Positions 28,333 to 37,550 are shown, numbered from the stretch's first letter. The stretch is 64,000 nt of DNA from Thioalkalivibrio paradoxus ARh 1 (GCF_000227685.2 NZ_CP007029.1:594501-658500); one strand, 5' to 3'. A program made the numbers and translations. The notes: generated by a model not told the origin, from the letters alone.

Positions 28333-28871
28333 GGGTGTACGCGATGGTGATCGACACCAATCTCTGCATCGGCTGCGGAGATTGCGTGGTGGCCTGCAAG
28401 ACGGAGAACAAGCTGCCGGCGGGCCTGAACCGGGACTGGGTCGTCGAGGCGACACGCGGGCGCTATCCCGATCTGACCACCGAGTTCCGCTCGGAGCGCT
28501 GCAACCATTGTACCCACGCCACCTGCGTGCACGCCTGCCCGACAGGCGCGACCTACCTGTGGCAGAACACGAACATCGTGCTGGTCGAGCCGAACAAGTG
28601 CACCGGCTGCAAGGCCTGCATCGTCGCCTGCCCGTACGACGCGCGGTTGATCATGACGCCGAGTGGCTATGTCGACAAATGCACCTTCTGCCATCACCGC
28701 GTCGAGAAGGGCGATGACCCGGCCTGTGTCAGCGCCTGTCCGACCCGTTGCATGCATTTCGGTCTGCTGAGCGATCCCCAGTCGACGGTGAGCCGTTTGC
28801 TGGCCACGCGCCGGCACAAGGCGCTGCTGGAAGAGACGGGGAACGAACCGCAGGTGTATTACCTGACCTGA
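28329..28871 (+). CDS. PsrB-like 4x[4Fe-4S] electron-transfer subunit
   Basis: 180 residues with four cysteine clusters: CIGCGDCVVACK, CNHCTHATCVHACP, CTGCKACIVACP and CTFCHHRVEKGDDPACVSACP. It has no signal peptide, as is usual for a subunit co-exported with its Tat partner. It carries electrons between the molybdoenzyme and the membrane subunit encoded next. It overlaps the catalytic gene by 4 bases. Confidence 0.93.
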   Translation: MRVYAMVIDTNLCIGCGDCVVACKTENKLPAGLNRDWVVEATRGRYPDLTTEFRSERCNHCTHATCVHACPTGATYLWQNTNIVLVEPNKCTGCKACIVACPYDARLIMTPSGYVDKCTFCHHRVEKGDDPACVSACPTRCMHFGLLSDPQSTVSRLLATRRHKALLEETGNEPQVYYLT

Positions 28872-28895
28872 AGCAGCGACAGGGAAAACGACGCC

Positions 28896-29891
28896 ATGTT
28901 GGAAGAAGTGCTGGTCACCGTACGCAGTAACCCCGGCATCGACCCGTCGCTGGCGGTGTGGAACTGGGAGATTCCGCTGTACCTGTTCCTCGGAGGACTG
29001 GTCGCGGGCATCCTGCTGTTTGGCTCGCTGATGGTGCTGCTCGACCGGGAAAAGGATTTTCCGTTCGTCGCCCGCAAGCTGCCGATCTGGGCGTTCGTCG
29101 GGCTGTCGATCGGCATGTTCGCGCTGTTCCTCGACCTCAGCCACAAGTTCTACGTGTGGCGGTTCTACACGACGTTCCAGGTGTCCTCGCCGATGTCCTG
29201 GGGTGCCTGGATCCTGGTGCTGGTCTATCCGGTGATCATTCTGCTGACGGCCTGCACGCTGCGCGAGGGGTATCCGGCGCTCGGGAGGCTGGTCGACCGC
29301 TTCCGCGCCGGTCACGCGCTGATCGAGTTCGCCTGCAAGCACCGGGCGCTGGTCGCGCAATGGGGCATTGTGCTGGCCGTCTTTCTCGGCTTCTATACCG
29401 GGATCCTGTTGTCTGCGCTGAGCGCCCGGCCGTTCTGGAACACGGGGTTTCTCGCGCCGCTGTTCCTGGTCTCGGGCATGTCGGCGGCGGCCGCGCTGGT
29501 GCTGCTCGGGACCCGCAGCGAGATCGAACGCCACACGTTCACGCGCATCGACATCGTGCTGATCGCGGTGAAGCTGTCGTTGATCGCGCTGCTGCTGGTC
29601 AACCTCGCGACCGGTTCGAGGGTGCAGATCGAGGCCGCGCAGATGGTCTTCGAGGGCGAATTCGCGATTCCGTTCTGGGTCTTCCTGGTGATTCCGGGTC
29701 TGATGATTCCGCTGATCCTCGAGTACTGGGAACTCAAGGGGAGGCGACGGGCGTGGATGCTGGTGAGCCCGGTCCTGGTGCTCTACGGCAGCTATATGCT
29801 GCGCCAGCTCACCGTGGACATGGGGCAGGCGTCGAGTTACGTCAGTTACATCAACGCGTTCGATCCCACCCTGCTCGAGTTGCTGCGGTGA
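28896..29891 (+). CDS. NrfD/PsrC-like membrane quinone subunit
   Basis: 331 residues with about eight to nine hydrophobic helices (for example YLFLGGLVAGILLFGSLMVL, WGIVLAVFLGFYTGILLSAL, FWVFLVIPGLMIPLILEYWE). It anchors the complex and exchanges electrons with the quinone pool. It completes a PsrABC-type three-subunit set, 24 bases after psrB. Confidence 0.92.
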   Translation: MLEEVLVTVRSNPGIDPSLAVWNWEIPLYLFLGGLVAGILLFGSLMVLLDREKDFPFVARKLPIWAFVGLSIGMFALFLDLSHKFYVWRFYTTFQVSSPMSWGAWILVLVYPVIILLTACTLREGYPALGRLVDRFRAGHALIEFACKHRALVAQWGIVLAVFLGFYTGILLSALSARPFWNTGFLAPLFLVSGMSAAAALVLLGTRSEIERHTFTRIDIVLIAVKLSLIALLLVNLATGSRVQIEAAQMVFEGEFAIPFWVFLVIPGLMIPLILEYWELKGRRRAWMLVSPVLVLYGSYMLRQLTVDMGQASSYVSYINAFDPTLLELLR

Positions 29892-29968
29892 GTGCGGCCG
29901 TTTCCATTTCCGTCCGGCGAACCACCGGGGTCCGGACGTCAACCGTTCGCTGAGAGGGACCTGTACCC

Positions 29969-30907
29969 ATGACACGCAAGCTGCTTATCCCTCTGATCAT
30001 CCTCGGCTTCCTGCTGGTCGGTGCCGCGGCGCTGTTCGCCTATGCCCAGCGTCCGATGGTCGGCGCGATGGAGGAACAGATCTCACTCGCCGGCCGGGTG
30101 ATCGTGCGTGGCGAGGACAGCGTCGAGGTGCCGGCGCTGGCGCAACGGATCGTCGCCGATCGGCGCGACTACGTGCTCGTCGATCTGCGCTCGGCGGCGG
30201 CCTTCCGTGACGAGCATATCCCGGGGGCGACGAATATCGCGCTGACCGACATCCTGCAGCCGGAAAGGGCGCGCGAGATCGCGCGCGGCCGGACGCTGAT
30301 CCTGTATTCGGAACACACCGCCGAGGCCGCACAGGCCGCGATTCTGCTGCGGGTGGCCGGAGTCGATGCGATGGCGCTGCGCGGTGGGTTCGAAGGTTGG
30401 CTGCGCTACACCGGGGATCCGGACAGCGACCCCGGCGATGTCCGGCCGGTGCTGAGCCGGGCCGAGCGGCAGGCCCTGGCCTGCCTGTTCCACGGCGATT
30501 ACATGCCGTCGGCGGGAATCCCGATCGAGGCGGTACGTACCGCGTACACGCCCCCGCTCGCGCCGGTTGCGCCGCCGGCGGTCGAGGAGCCGGTGGTCAC
30601 AGCACACGCTGAAGTGCCCGAGCCTGCTGACCCGCTCGGTCTCGGGCAACACCTGGGCGTGGGTATCCTCCCTCCCGAGCCCGAACGGCACCCGGATCCG
30701 TTGGGGCTGGGTCTGCACCTCGGGGTCGGTCTGGTCAGTCTCCCGGAGCCGCATCCCGATCCGCTCGGCCTGGGGCTTGCGCTCGGTCTGGGTGTCGGCC
30801 TCGAAGACCTGCAGCCGGAGCCTGAAGCCCCCGCTGCGGCCGCGCCGGCGCCCGCGCCGGCGGCACCCCCGCCACGGCGGGCGCTGCGGATCGGAGAGGG
30901 TTGCTGA
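29969..30907 (+). CDS. Membrane-anchored rhodanese-like protein with C-terminal repeats
   Basis: 312 residues. An N-terminal membrane helix (LIPLIILGFLLVGAAALFAY) is followed by one rhodanese domain (about 45-150) whose catalytic loop reads LILYSEHTAE, with Ser in place of Cys, so it is probably non-catalytic or sulfur-binding only. The C-terminus has three near-repeats of DPLGLG-x-x-LGVG followed by a PEP-rich segment, then a Pro/Ala tail. It sits directly after the psrC-like gene and presumably serves the same complex; the repeats are of unknown role. Confidence 0.8.
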   Translation: MTRKLLIPLIILGFLLVGAAALFAYAQRPMVGAMEEQISLAGRVIVRGEDSVEVPALAQRIVADRRDYVLVDLRSAAAFRDEHIPGATNIALTDILQPERAREIARGRTLILYSEHTAEAAQAAILLRVAGVDAMALRGGFEGWLRYTGDPDSDPGDVRPVLSRAERQALACLFHGDYMPSAGIPIEAVRTAYTPPLAPVAPPAVEEPVVTAHAEVPEPADPLGLGQHLGVGILPPEPERHPDPLGLGLHLGVGLVSLPEPHPDPLGLGLALGLGVGLEDLQPEPEAPAAAAPAPAPAAPPPRRALRIGEGC

Positions 30908-30932
30908 CGTGAACGAAGGGTTCCAGTGACCC

Positions 30933-31046
30933 GTAGGGCGGAAGAGGCCGAAGGCCGTCATCCGCCGCATGGGCGCAGTTCGTGGCGAAAACGCGTCGGG
31001 GTTTCCCTGCGCCGATCGGCGGATGACGCTGCGCTCTTCCGCCCTA
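30933..31046 (+). mobile_element. Palindromic MITE-like element, copy 1
   Basis: About 114 bp beginning GTAGGGCGGAAGAGGCCGAA and ending GCTCTTCCGCCCTAC, arms complementary over about 30 bases with an unrelated centre. It lies between the rhodanese gene and the multihaem cytochrome gene. Copies 2-4 are at 33262, 37733 and 39807; copies 1 and 4 share one orientation, 2 and 3 the other, judged by which arm has GGCCGAAGGCC and which has CGCTGCGC. Confidence 0.8.
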
Positions 31047-31065
31047 CGCCTACGCCTTGCGCTTG

Positions 31066-32715
31066 ATGACCAAGGTGCACCGTGTCCGTCCGAGCCGGCG
31101 CGCCGTCGGGAGTGTGAAGGCATTGCTCCTGATTGCGGCGTTGCTTCTCACGTTCGGCGCGGGCGCGGACTGCCTGTCCTGCCACGAAGACCATGCGCTG
31201 CATCCGGCGGACCCGCATTACGGCCTGGCCGAATCCTGCGCGTCCTGCCACGGGGGCGACCCGACGGCCACCTCGCTGCCGCGGGCTCATTCCCGCCTGA
31301 TCGGCGCACCCGGCGAGTTGTCCAACGCCAGCCGGGCGTGTGCGGGCTGTCACACCCAGGAGGTGATTCATGTCCTGTCCGGGCTGATGCATACCGGCCG
31401 GGGCATGGTGAACGTCACCCGTTTCACCTTCGGCGAAACGCCCCATCCGGAGGGGCTGGGCGACCTGTCGTTCGGCGCCCGGCTCGGTGATTCGCCGGCG
31501 GACTCGCTGCTGCGCAAACGCTGCGCAAGCTGCCATCTGGGGCAGCCCCGGCATCAGATCGGCACCGACGATCCGATCGGGAGTCGGGGCGGCGGCTGCC
31601 TCGCCTGCCATCTTTCGACCGAACACGGGGGAGGGCACCCGGTGCTGACGAGACGGGTTCGCGACGAGTCGTGCATCGGCTGCCATTCCCGATCGGGCCG
31701 GATCGCGCTGAGCTACGCCGGGCTGGCCGAGGTGGACGACGACGCGTTGCATCGGCCCGATACCAGCCGGCTCGGTTATCTGCCCGACGGGCGCCTGGTG
31801 GAGCGGATCGCCGCCGACCTGCACCACACGGCGGGCTTGGCCTGCATCGATTGCCATACCAAGCGCGACGTGATGGGGCCCACGAGTGGATTCGCGCATG
31901 GCAGCGATGCGGTGGACATCCAGTGTCAGGATTGTCATGCGAACGAGCAGTCTCGGATCACGGTGCAGGACTGGCCGCAGGATCTCGAGGGGCTTCTCGA
32001 CGCGATCCCGTACCGGGTCACCGATCGAACCGAGTTTCTGGTGACCGAGCGGCGGGGGACGCCACTCTGGCACATCGAGGTGGGGCCGAACGAAAAGCTC
32101 CTGCACCGGAAGATTCTCGGCGAACGAGTCCGGATTCCACCGATGTCCGCGACCCACCATCCCGACGACGGGCATCACGACCGCCTCGCGTGCTCGGCGT
32201 GCCACAGCGGCTGGGCGCCGCAGTGTTATGGCTGTCACATGGAGTACGATCCGAATCAGGAGCAGTGGGACCATGCACGCCGGGAGTTCACCCCGGGCGC
32301 GTGGATCGACGAGCGCTGGGGCATTCGCAACGAACAGCCCCCGCTGGGGATCGACGGCCATGGGCGGATCGTGCCGTTCATTCCCGGGATGATCCGGAGC
32401 ATCGATCATTCCGAGCTCGCCGGCCCGCGGTTCCGGCGCCTGTTCGCGCCGATCGCACCGCATACCACGGTTCGGGGGCTGGACTGCGCGGCCTGCCATC
32501 GCTCGTCCGTCGCGCTGGGGCTCGGCCGCGGACAGTTGCGCCGCGGCACCGCCGGCTGGGAGTTCGAGCCAGCCCGCCCGCTGCTCGAAGACGGGATGCC
32601 CGACGACGCGTTCGTCACGCTGGACGGAAAGGCCGGCGAGACCACGCGCCGGCACGCCCGGGGATTCGAGCCCGAGGAACTGCTCCGTATTCTCGACGCG
32701 GCGATTCCGGAGTGA
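31066..32715 (+). CDS. Undecahaem (11 CxxCH) periplasmic cytochrome c
   Basis: About 549 residues from ATG 31066; a TTG at 31057 is also in frame. A signal peptide or anchor (LLLIAALLLTFGAGA) precedes eleven CxxCH haem sites: CLSCH, CASCH, CAGCH, CASCH, CLACH, CIGCH, CIDCH, CQDCH, CSACH, CYGCH and CAACH. Several additional His residues could be distal ligands (for example DLHHTAG and HHPDDGHH). It matches no named family I can recall. Its place at the end of the rhodanese-psr locus suggests an electron carrier for a sulfur-converting complex. Copies 1 and 2 of the MITE flank it. Confidence 0.88.
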   Translation: MTKVHRVRPSRRAVGSVKALLLIAALLLTFGAGADCLSCHEDHALHPADPHYGLAESCASCHGGDPTATSLPRAHSRLIGAPGELSNASRACAGCHTQEVIHVLSGLMHTGRGMVNVTRFTFGETPHPEGLGDLSFGARLGDSPADSLLRKRCASCHLGQPRHQIGTDDPIGSRGGGCLACHLSTEHGGGHPVLTRRVRDESCIGCHSRSGRIALSYAGLAEVDDDALHRPDTSRLGYLPDGRLVERIAADLHHTAGLACIDCHTKRDVMGPTSGFAHGSDAVDIQCQDCHANEQSRITVQDWPQDLEGLLDAIPYRVTDRTEFLVTERRGTPLWHIEVGPNEKLLHRKILGERVRIPPMSATHHPDDGHHDRLACSACHSGWAPQCYGCHMEYDPNQEQWDHARREFTPGAWIDERWGIRNEQPPLGIDGHGRIVPFIPGMIRSIDHSELAGPRFRRLFAPIAPHTTVRGLDCAACHRSSVALGLGRGQLRRGTAGWEFEPARPLLEDGMPDDAFVTLDGKAGETTRRHARGFEPEELLRILDAAIPE

Positions 32716-32893
32716 GGTCCCGGGGCCGTCACGGACCTGGACAGGGAATCACGGGGGCACGGTGGATTCAGCCCGGGTCGAAACCTTCTTGAGGCTTGCA
32801 AGGCCAGCCTGCGGATGGCCGAATATCGCCGCTGTCGCTGACCCATTGCGTGGCCCGGGGGGACCCGCTGGGCAGGGCGTGACCGGCGGCGTA

Positions 32894-33166
32894 TCAGGGG
32901 GGCTGCCGACCGTCCCCTGGCTCCGCGGAAGGATCTCCGTCCGGGCGTTCCGTTTCCTCGTCCGATTGGGCCGGATGCTTCTCGTGGGCCAGGCCGGAAT
33001 CCTTTTCCTCTCCCTTCGGCACCACGGTCAGCACGCCGGAACAGCTGTAGAACACTTGGTCCGCGACCGTGGCGGATACGCATTCAGCGCTCAGCGGTTG
33101 CGGGCCGACCAGAACCAGCAGCGTCACGACGATGATGGTTGATGCCTTCGATGGGTAAAGACGCAC
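32894..33166 (-). CDS. Small exported protein, unknown
   Basis: 90 residues from a GTG at 33166 (weak GGCGGGG ribosome site). An N-terminal signal (STIIVVTLLVLVGPQPLSA) is followed by ECVSATVADQVFYSCSG with two Cys that could pair, then a hydrophilic Glu/Lys/Asp/Pro-rich tail. It has no recognised family. It is convergent with the cytochrome gene, and MITE copy 2 lies just upstream. Confidence 0.55.
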   Translation of the reverse strand: MRLYPSKASTIIVVTLLVLVGPQPLSAECVSATVADQVFYSCSGVLTVVPKGEEKDSGLAHEKHPAQSDEETERPDGDPSAEPGDGRQPP

Positions 33167-33261
33167 GGATGCCCCGCCATGAAATGCCCGTATTGCTCCC
33201 ACTAGGATAGAACATCCGGTTCGCGTGAAAGTTACGGCCTGTCTCGTGTCCCGGGCGACCC

Positions 33262-33374
33262 GTAGGGCGGAATAGCGCAGCGTCATCCGCCGTACGGCGT
33301 TCGCAGGGCCCAGGCGCCCGAGGCAATCCGGGCGCCAGCTGGCGGATGACGGCCTTCTGCCTTTTCCGCCCTAC
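33262..33374 (-). mobile_element. Palindromic MITE-like element, copy 2
   Basis: About 113 bp with the same terminal arms (GTAGGGCGGAA...TTCCGCCCTAC) but inverted relative to copy 1: the CGCAGCG arm is on the left and the GGCCTTCTGCC arm on the right. The following TTTCATCATCGGGG resembles the flank of copy 3, so the repeat may extend further. Confidence 0.78.
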
Positions 33375-33911
33375 GCCTCTTTCATCATCGGGGGTGGCCA
33401 CATAGGCCATGAGAGTTAGCGCGAATCGGACGTGCCCCGATGCCTTCGCCGGACTTGACCTGGGAGACCGGCACGGATCGTTGGGTGGTCGGTTGATAAA
33501 CCCCGGGGCGCGGATCATGGGACCGCCGAAGGGAACCCGGATCCTCTGCCTGCGGCGACCTGTGAGGGAGGAGACTGTGCCAAACACTCAAGCCCGCGAA
33601 GCAGATCTCCGCACCCGGATGAACCAGGGAAGCCCTGCACAGGCCCTTCGTGGAACTCATGCGCAGCACGTAGGGACGCTGCTGGAAGATCACCGGCAAT
33701 CCCGCGGTGGCCGCTGCGTCTCGGGCGGCATACCGTGTCCGGTAGCGTCTTCCGAATACGCTGAGTACCGGGATCCAAGCCCGATGGCATGGCCTTCGAG
33801 ACTCCCGATTCCTTGATGACAGCCGATCGTCCGAAAAACGAGGTCGCTGGACAGTTTCCTTCCGATGGTCTAGTTCAGTAATTCGAACGATTGTCCGCGT
33901 GGGGGCAAACG
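33375..33911. other. 537-bp region without a convincing gene
   Basis: One short + frame from GTG 33577 (strong GGGAGGAG site) runs 79 codons to 33816 but its composition is not protein-like. Overlapping minus frames are no better. No repeats other than the MITE flank are seen. Confidence 0.4.
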
Positions 33912-34193
33912 ATGACCGAAGCTGAAAGAGAATCCTGCCTCGTTTCCGCCCTGCTGCGTGACCTGAACAACCAGCGGTTGCCGAAACTGTTTGCAATCAA
34001 GGAGCGCCTCGACCGTGGCGAGCTCGCGGATCCGGAGGACATCCGGTATATCCACGACGGCGTGCACGATGCGCTGTGGGTGCGCCGCCTGTGCGAGCGC
34101 CATCCGGACCTGGCGTCGATCTGCACTCAGGTGACCAAGCTGTACAAGGAAATCACCGAGCAGGCCCTGGAGAACGAGACGCGAGTCCACTGA
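33912..34193 (+). CDS. Conserved-looking 93-aa hypothetical protein
   Basis: Mostly helical, soluble and without a signal peptide: MTEAERESCLVSALLRDLNN, then LFAIKERLDRGELADPEDIR, then a helix LASICTQVTKLYKEITEQAL. Codon use is like real genes and the ATG is preceded by a weak site. I do not recognise the family; the region around it holds no partner genes. Confidence 0.65.
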   Translation: MTEAERESCLVSALLRDLNNQRLPKLFAIKERLDRGELADPEDIRYIHDGVHDALWVRRLCERHPDLASICTQVTKLYKEITEQALENETRVH

Positions 34194-34607
34194 CCGCCCG
34201 GGATATCGTTCCGAGCCCTGCACCGCACGGGGCCTTCACCAGCAGCATCGGACGCAGATCGCGTCCAGTCTACCGATCTTCGGATTCCGTGCCCGCGGCC
34301 TCAGGCATCCGTCGCCCCTCGCGGGAGCCGATATACGATGGCCGAGAGACAGCAGAAGATCATTCCACATCTTTGGTTCGACTTGCAGCGGACGGGCCGC
34401 TACGCGGCTCCCGGTGGCGATCCCTGCACAGGTAGTGAACGCGTGCGCTGATCTCCCAGGCGTCGGACGCGATCCAGGTGAAGGGATAGTGCGGGTTGAA
34501 CCGGTAGGGTTGCTGCCGACGCGGTTGAGACAGACCGAACGGGCGTCCAAGCGCCCATTCAGTCCAGGAATCTGGGCGACCCGAAAACGTTTCGACAGGT
34601 GAAGCGT
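34194..34607. other. Gene-poor region with fragment remains
   Basis: Holds the VOC-type fragment at 34338-34451. On the minus strand about 34390-34520 a coding-like stretch (RFNPHYPFTWIASDAWEISA) has no start or end, probably another fragment of unknown origin. Confidence 0.4.
34338..34451 (+). pseudogene. N-terminal fragment of a VOC/PhnB-type protein
   Basis: ATG 34338 opens MAERQQKIIPHLWFD, which matches the start of PhnB/3-demethylubiquinone-methyltransferase-like VOC proteins (KI-x-PHLWFD). The match ends abruptly and the frame stops after 37 residues. Confidence 0.45.
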
Positions 34608-35576
34608 CTACAGGGCCGCTTCGAGGAACAGGTAGGTGCGGTTCACGTTGACCCGATGCCAGTCGTCGTAGTGTCGCAGATGCTGGAACTGCGGAGGCTC
34701 GGCGATGCGCGCCACCGTGTCGTCCAACGTTTCCCAGTCGTCGAGGCCGGCCCGCACCTCGTGGATCACGAACTCCAGATAGTCGCCAGTATCGCGCCGG
34801 GCAGTCGCCAGGTCGGTCGCGGCGCCGTGACCCGGAACCACGATGCCGGGGTCGAGTTCCTCGAGCCTGCGGAAGCTTTCCAGCTTGCCGACCGGGTCGC
34901 TCTGCGGGTGAATGCCCAGCATGCGCTCGGTGTAGACGACGTCGCCGGTGAACACGACATCCTCGTTCGGCAGGTGCAGCATGCTGTCGCCGGGGAAGTG
35001 GGCGTTCGCGACGAATATCAGTTCGAACTGCACGCCGCCGATCTCGAACGTGTGCCGGTCGGCACCGACCGGATCAGGCGCGGTCACCGGTTCGGTGCCG
35101 GCCATCGCCTCCTCGCCCAGGGTCCGGGTCAGGCGGTCCAAATGCGTCGCGGCGAAGCGTTCCTGGGTTTCGGCGGTCCGCTGCAATGCGATGATCTCCG
35201 CACCGTGTTCGAGGAACCAGCCGTTGCCCAGCCAGCGGTGATCCTGGCTGCCGAGATTGATCACGTGGGTGATCGGCTGGTCGGTCACCGATGCCACCGC
35301 CTCGGCGATCATGGCCGCGACCTGGTAGCCGGGGCCGCTGTCGATCAGCACCACCCCGGCATCGGTGACCACGAAGCCGACATTGTTGTTCATGCCCAGG
35401 TTCACCGGCGTGCGCGCCTCGATCGACCCGTAGAAGTAATAGACCCGGTCGGTCAACTGGATCGGCTCGAGGATCTCGTCGATCGGCCGGTCGGCATCCG
35501 CTTGGGCGGCGGCAGTGGTCAGGACCAGCAGTACGACGGCGGCGGCCGCGGACAGTGCAGCTAGACGGCGATGCAT
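34608..35576 (-). CDS. Exported metallo-beta-lactamase-fold protein (SoxH-like)
   Basis: 322 residues. It has a signal peptide (LAALSAAAAVVLLVLTTAAA, cleavage near AQADA) and an MBL fold. The first metal motif, normally THxHxDH, here reads NLGSQDHRW, keeping only the Asp-His; the downstream sites VANAHFPGDSM, VVFTGDVVY and VVPGHGAAT are present. Such a motif is, as I recall, seen in SoxH-type and quinoprotein-relay hydrolases, so it may be a subfamily trait and not a lesion. Substrate unknown; periplasmic. Confidence 0.82.
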   Translation of the reverse strand: MHRRLAALSAAAAVVLLVLTTAAAQADADRPIDEILEPIQLTDRVYYFYGSIEARTPVNLGMNNNVGFVVTDAGVVLIDSGPGYQVAAMIAEAVASVTDQPITHVINLGSQDHRWLGNGWFLEHGAEIIALQRTAETQERFAATHLDRLTRTLGEEAMAGTEPVTAPDPVGADRHTFEIGGVQFELIFVANAHFPGDSMLHLPNEDVVFTGDVVYTERMLGIHPQSDPVGKLESFRRLEELDPGIVVPGHGAATDLATARRDTGDYLEFVIHEVRAGLDDWETLDDTVARIAEPPQFQHLRHYDDWHRVNVNRTYLFLEAAL

Positions 35577-36005
35577 GGACGGCTCCGGTGTGATGATGGT
35601 TTCGATGCTTGCAGGACGGCGGGCAGGTTGGATGAATTCCCTGTGCAGGGGGGCTTCAGGAAATATAAACGCTTGCGGTCACCGGCCGCGACCGAAGGAA
35701 CAAAGCATTGGGCCCGCGACGGAGCAATCCCTCAGCGAACGCGGTGTCAGCCGGGCGCCGCTGTTCGGGAGGGCTTCCGGCTCGGTTGGCGAAAACATTG
35801 GGTGCATGCCTCGCATCCCCGTGCTGGCGTGTCTGCCAGGAGTGGGTCCGGCACCCTGCAAGTCGCTCTCCCGATGGGTCACCCGGGTCGGACCAGCGGC
35901 ACTGGCGCTGGTATTCGCGCCAGGTGGGGGAGGCCGACCGGAACCCGGGATTCCCATCGTGTGGGGCATGGCCCCTCCTGCTGTCCCGCATGTCTGGTGC
36001 AGATC
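35577..36005. other. 429-bp gap, nothing recognised
   Basis: Lies upstream of the MBL gene and downstream of the next minus-strand gene. Only an A/T-rich GGAAATATAAACGC near 35660 stands out as possible promoter DNA for the MBL gene. Confidence 0.35.
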
Positions 36006-37505
36006 TCAGTTCGGTTCCTGGCTTCCCGGGATCCAGCCCAGATGGTGAAGGTGTACCGACTCCCACTCCAGCGCCTCTCCCGGTTCCAAGGTGATCGTTT
36101 CCAGCGTGGCGCGGGCTGTGTTGAGCGATTCCAGGATGAGCCGGACCCGGCCTGCGTCGGACACCTCCAGCAGATGGATTCGCAGCTGCGCCGCGGGCAG
36201 CTGCCCGGACTGCCACGGCCAGAGGGCCACCTGGTTCCGCCGGGGACCCCAGCGCCCGTCCCGCCACAGGAGCATCACAGGAGCACCCGTGGGCTCGACG
36301 GCGGGCGTCGACTGCTCCGGCGTATCGGCCACCTGCACCAGCAGCGTTCCGCTCGGTACCGGAAGCAGCGTTCGCGCGTCGAAACCCGGTGCCGCGACCA
36401 CGTCTCTGGGAATCTCGAGTGAATGGCCCGCCAACGCCAGCGTGAATGCCGAGACTGCGGGAAACACCCGGGCAATTTCCCGCATGGCGCTGTTCGCCTC
36501 GTTCCAGTTTGCTTCCAACACTCGGATGTCATGGGGCAACACGGGCGCGGGTGCCTGTTCGCAACGTTGAATATGCACCGTGTCCGCTGACCCGCGAGCG
36601 CATAGCTCGCCCGTCCGGAATCTCGAGGGCAGTCTTTCCAGGACCTCGGCCAGATCCGCTTGGCTGGGTGTCCTGCTCAACCCCGCGGCGTCGTAGTCGA
36701 CGGCGAGAGCCTGAGCCCCGCGGGCGAGACCAGGCTGAGGCCACTCCATCTCGGCAATGATCACGTCACCGCGGCGTACCTGAAGGTGCACTCGATCCAC
36801 ATTGACCCGTTCGGTGAGACGGTCGGCCCCGCCCGGTCGCATCGGAGCGGCGTCGCCGGCCAGCGCACGCAGCGAGGCGAGCGACCGGTAGTTGCCGAAC
36901 GCCTGCTCTGGCCACGCCACTTCCAGGAGCAGTACGCCGGCCTCGTGCTGAAAATCCATCCGTGCCCCCGGAGGCAGTGTCCGGTTTGCCAGTGCCTCGA
37001 CTGCACCGGGGAGTCCTGCACGCTCCGCGCGCAACGCCTGTTCCTGGTTCCAGGCATGCTGGATCGGAAACGCCGCAATGCTGGCGATCGCCGCAACCCC
37101 AAGTCGCGCGATGAAGCGACCGCGCCTGAGCCATGGCTCCTGCGGGTGGTGGTAAAGAGCCGCAAAGGCCACGGCCGGCAGCCACCATCCCACCATCGTC
37201 ACCGCGCGCAGCCCGATGGTGTCCCAGGCCGACACCCCGGATGCGGCGCGAACCCAGTACAGGCTGCTCAACACCACTGCCATCACGGCGATCACCACCA
37301 GATCCGCGGACCCCGGATTCCTTGCGGCCGATGCCGGAGCCGACCGTATGAACCGGGTTGACGCAGCCAGGAGGATCACCACCAGGAACACGCCGAGCAA
37401 TCCTTCGCGCAGGAAAGCCGGTGGAGCCAAGCCTGCAAGTGCCAGGAACAGGGCCGCAAGGGCCAAGGGGTACAACCAACCCATTACACGACCTCTCCGG
37501 ATCAT
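36006..37505 (-). CDS. Membrane protein of unknown function
   Basis: About 499 residues from ATG 37505 with a GGAG site upstream; an ATG at 37529 is also in frame. Four hydrophobic segments occur in the first 170 residues (LYPLALAALFLALAGLAPPA, LLGVFLVVILLAAS, ADLVVIAVMAVVLSSLYWV, AVTMVGWWLPAVAFAALYH). A large soluble, probably periplasmic domain of over 300 residues follows. I do not recognise the family. It is alone on its strand. Confidence 0.7.
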   Translation of the reverse strand: MIRRGRVMGWLYPLALAALFLALAGLAPPAFLREGLLGVFLVVILLAASTRFIRSAPASAARNPGSADLVVIAVMAVVLSSLYWVRAASGVSAWDTIGLRAVTMVGWWLPAVAFAALYHHPQEPWLRRGRFIARLGVAAIASIAAFPIQHAWNQEQALRAERAGLPGAVEALANRTLPPGARMDFQHEAGVLLLEVAWPEQAFGNYRSLASLRALAGDAAPMRPGGADRLTERVNVDRVHLQVRRGDVIIAEMEWPQPGLARGAQALAVDYDAAGLSRTPSQADLAEVLERLPSRFRTGELCARGSADTVHIQRCEQAPAPVLPHDIRVLEANWNEANSAMREIARVFPAVSAFTLALAGHSLEIPRDVVAAPGFDARTLLPVPSGTLLVQVADTPEQSTPAVEPTGAPVMLLWRDGRWGPRRNQVALWPWQSGQLPAAQLRIHLLEVSDAGRVRLILESLNTARATLETITLEPGEALEWESVHLHHLGWIPGSQEPN

Positions 37506-37550
37506 CACGGAAGCTCCGCAAATCGGCACGCTCCGTCTTCCATACCACCG

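Noticed and set aside
24652-28455. 1267-residue open frame on the minus strand
   Set aside because: Antisense to the rhodanese and psrAB genes, which have clear domains; low-complexity composition typical of high-GC shadow frames.
33409-33816. 135-codon + frame in the intergenic region
   Set aside because: No domain, unlikely composition, and competing frames are equally open; kept only as a note in the region entry.
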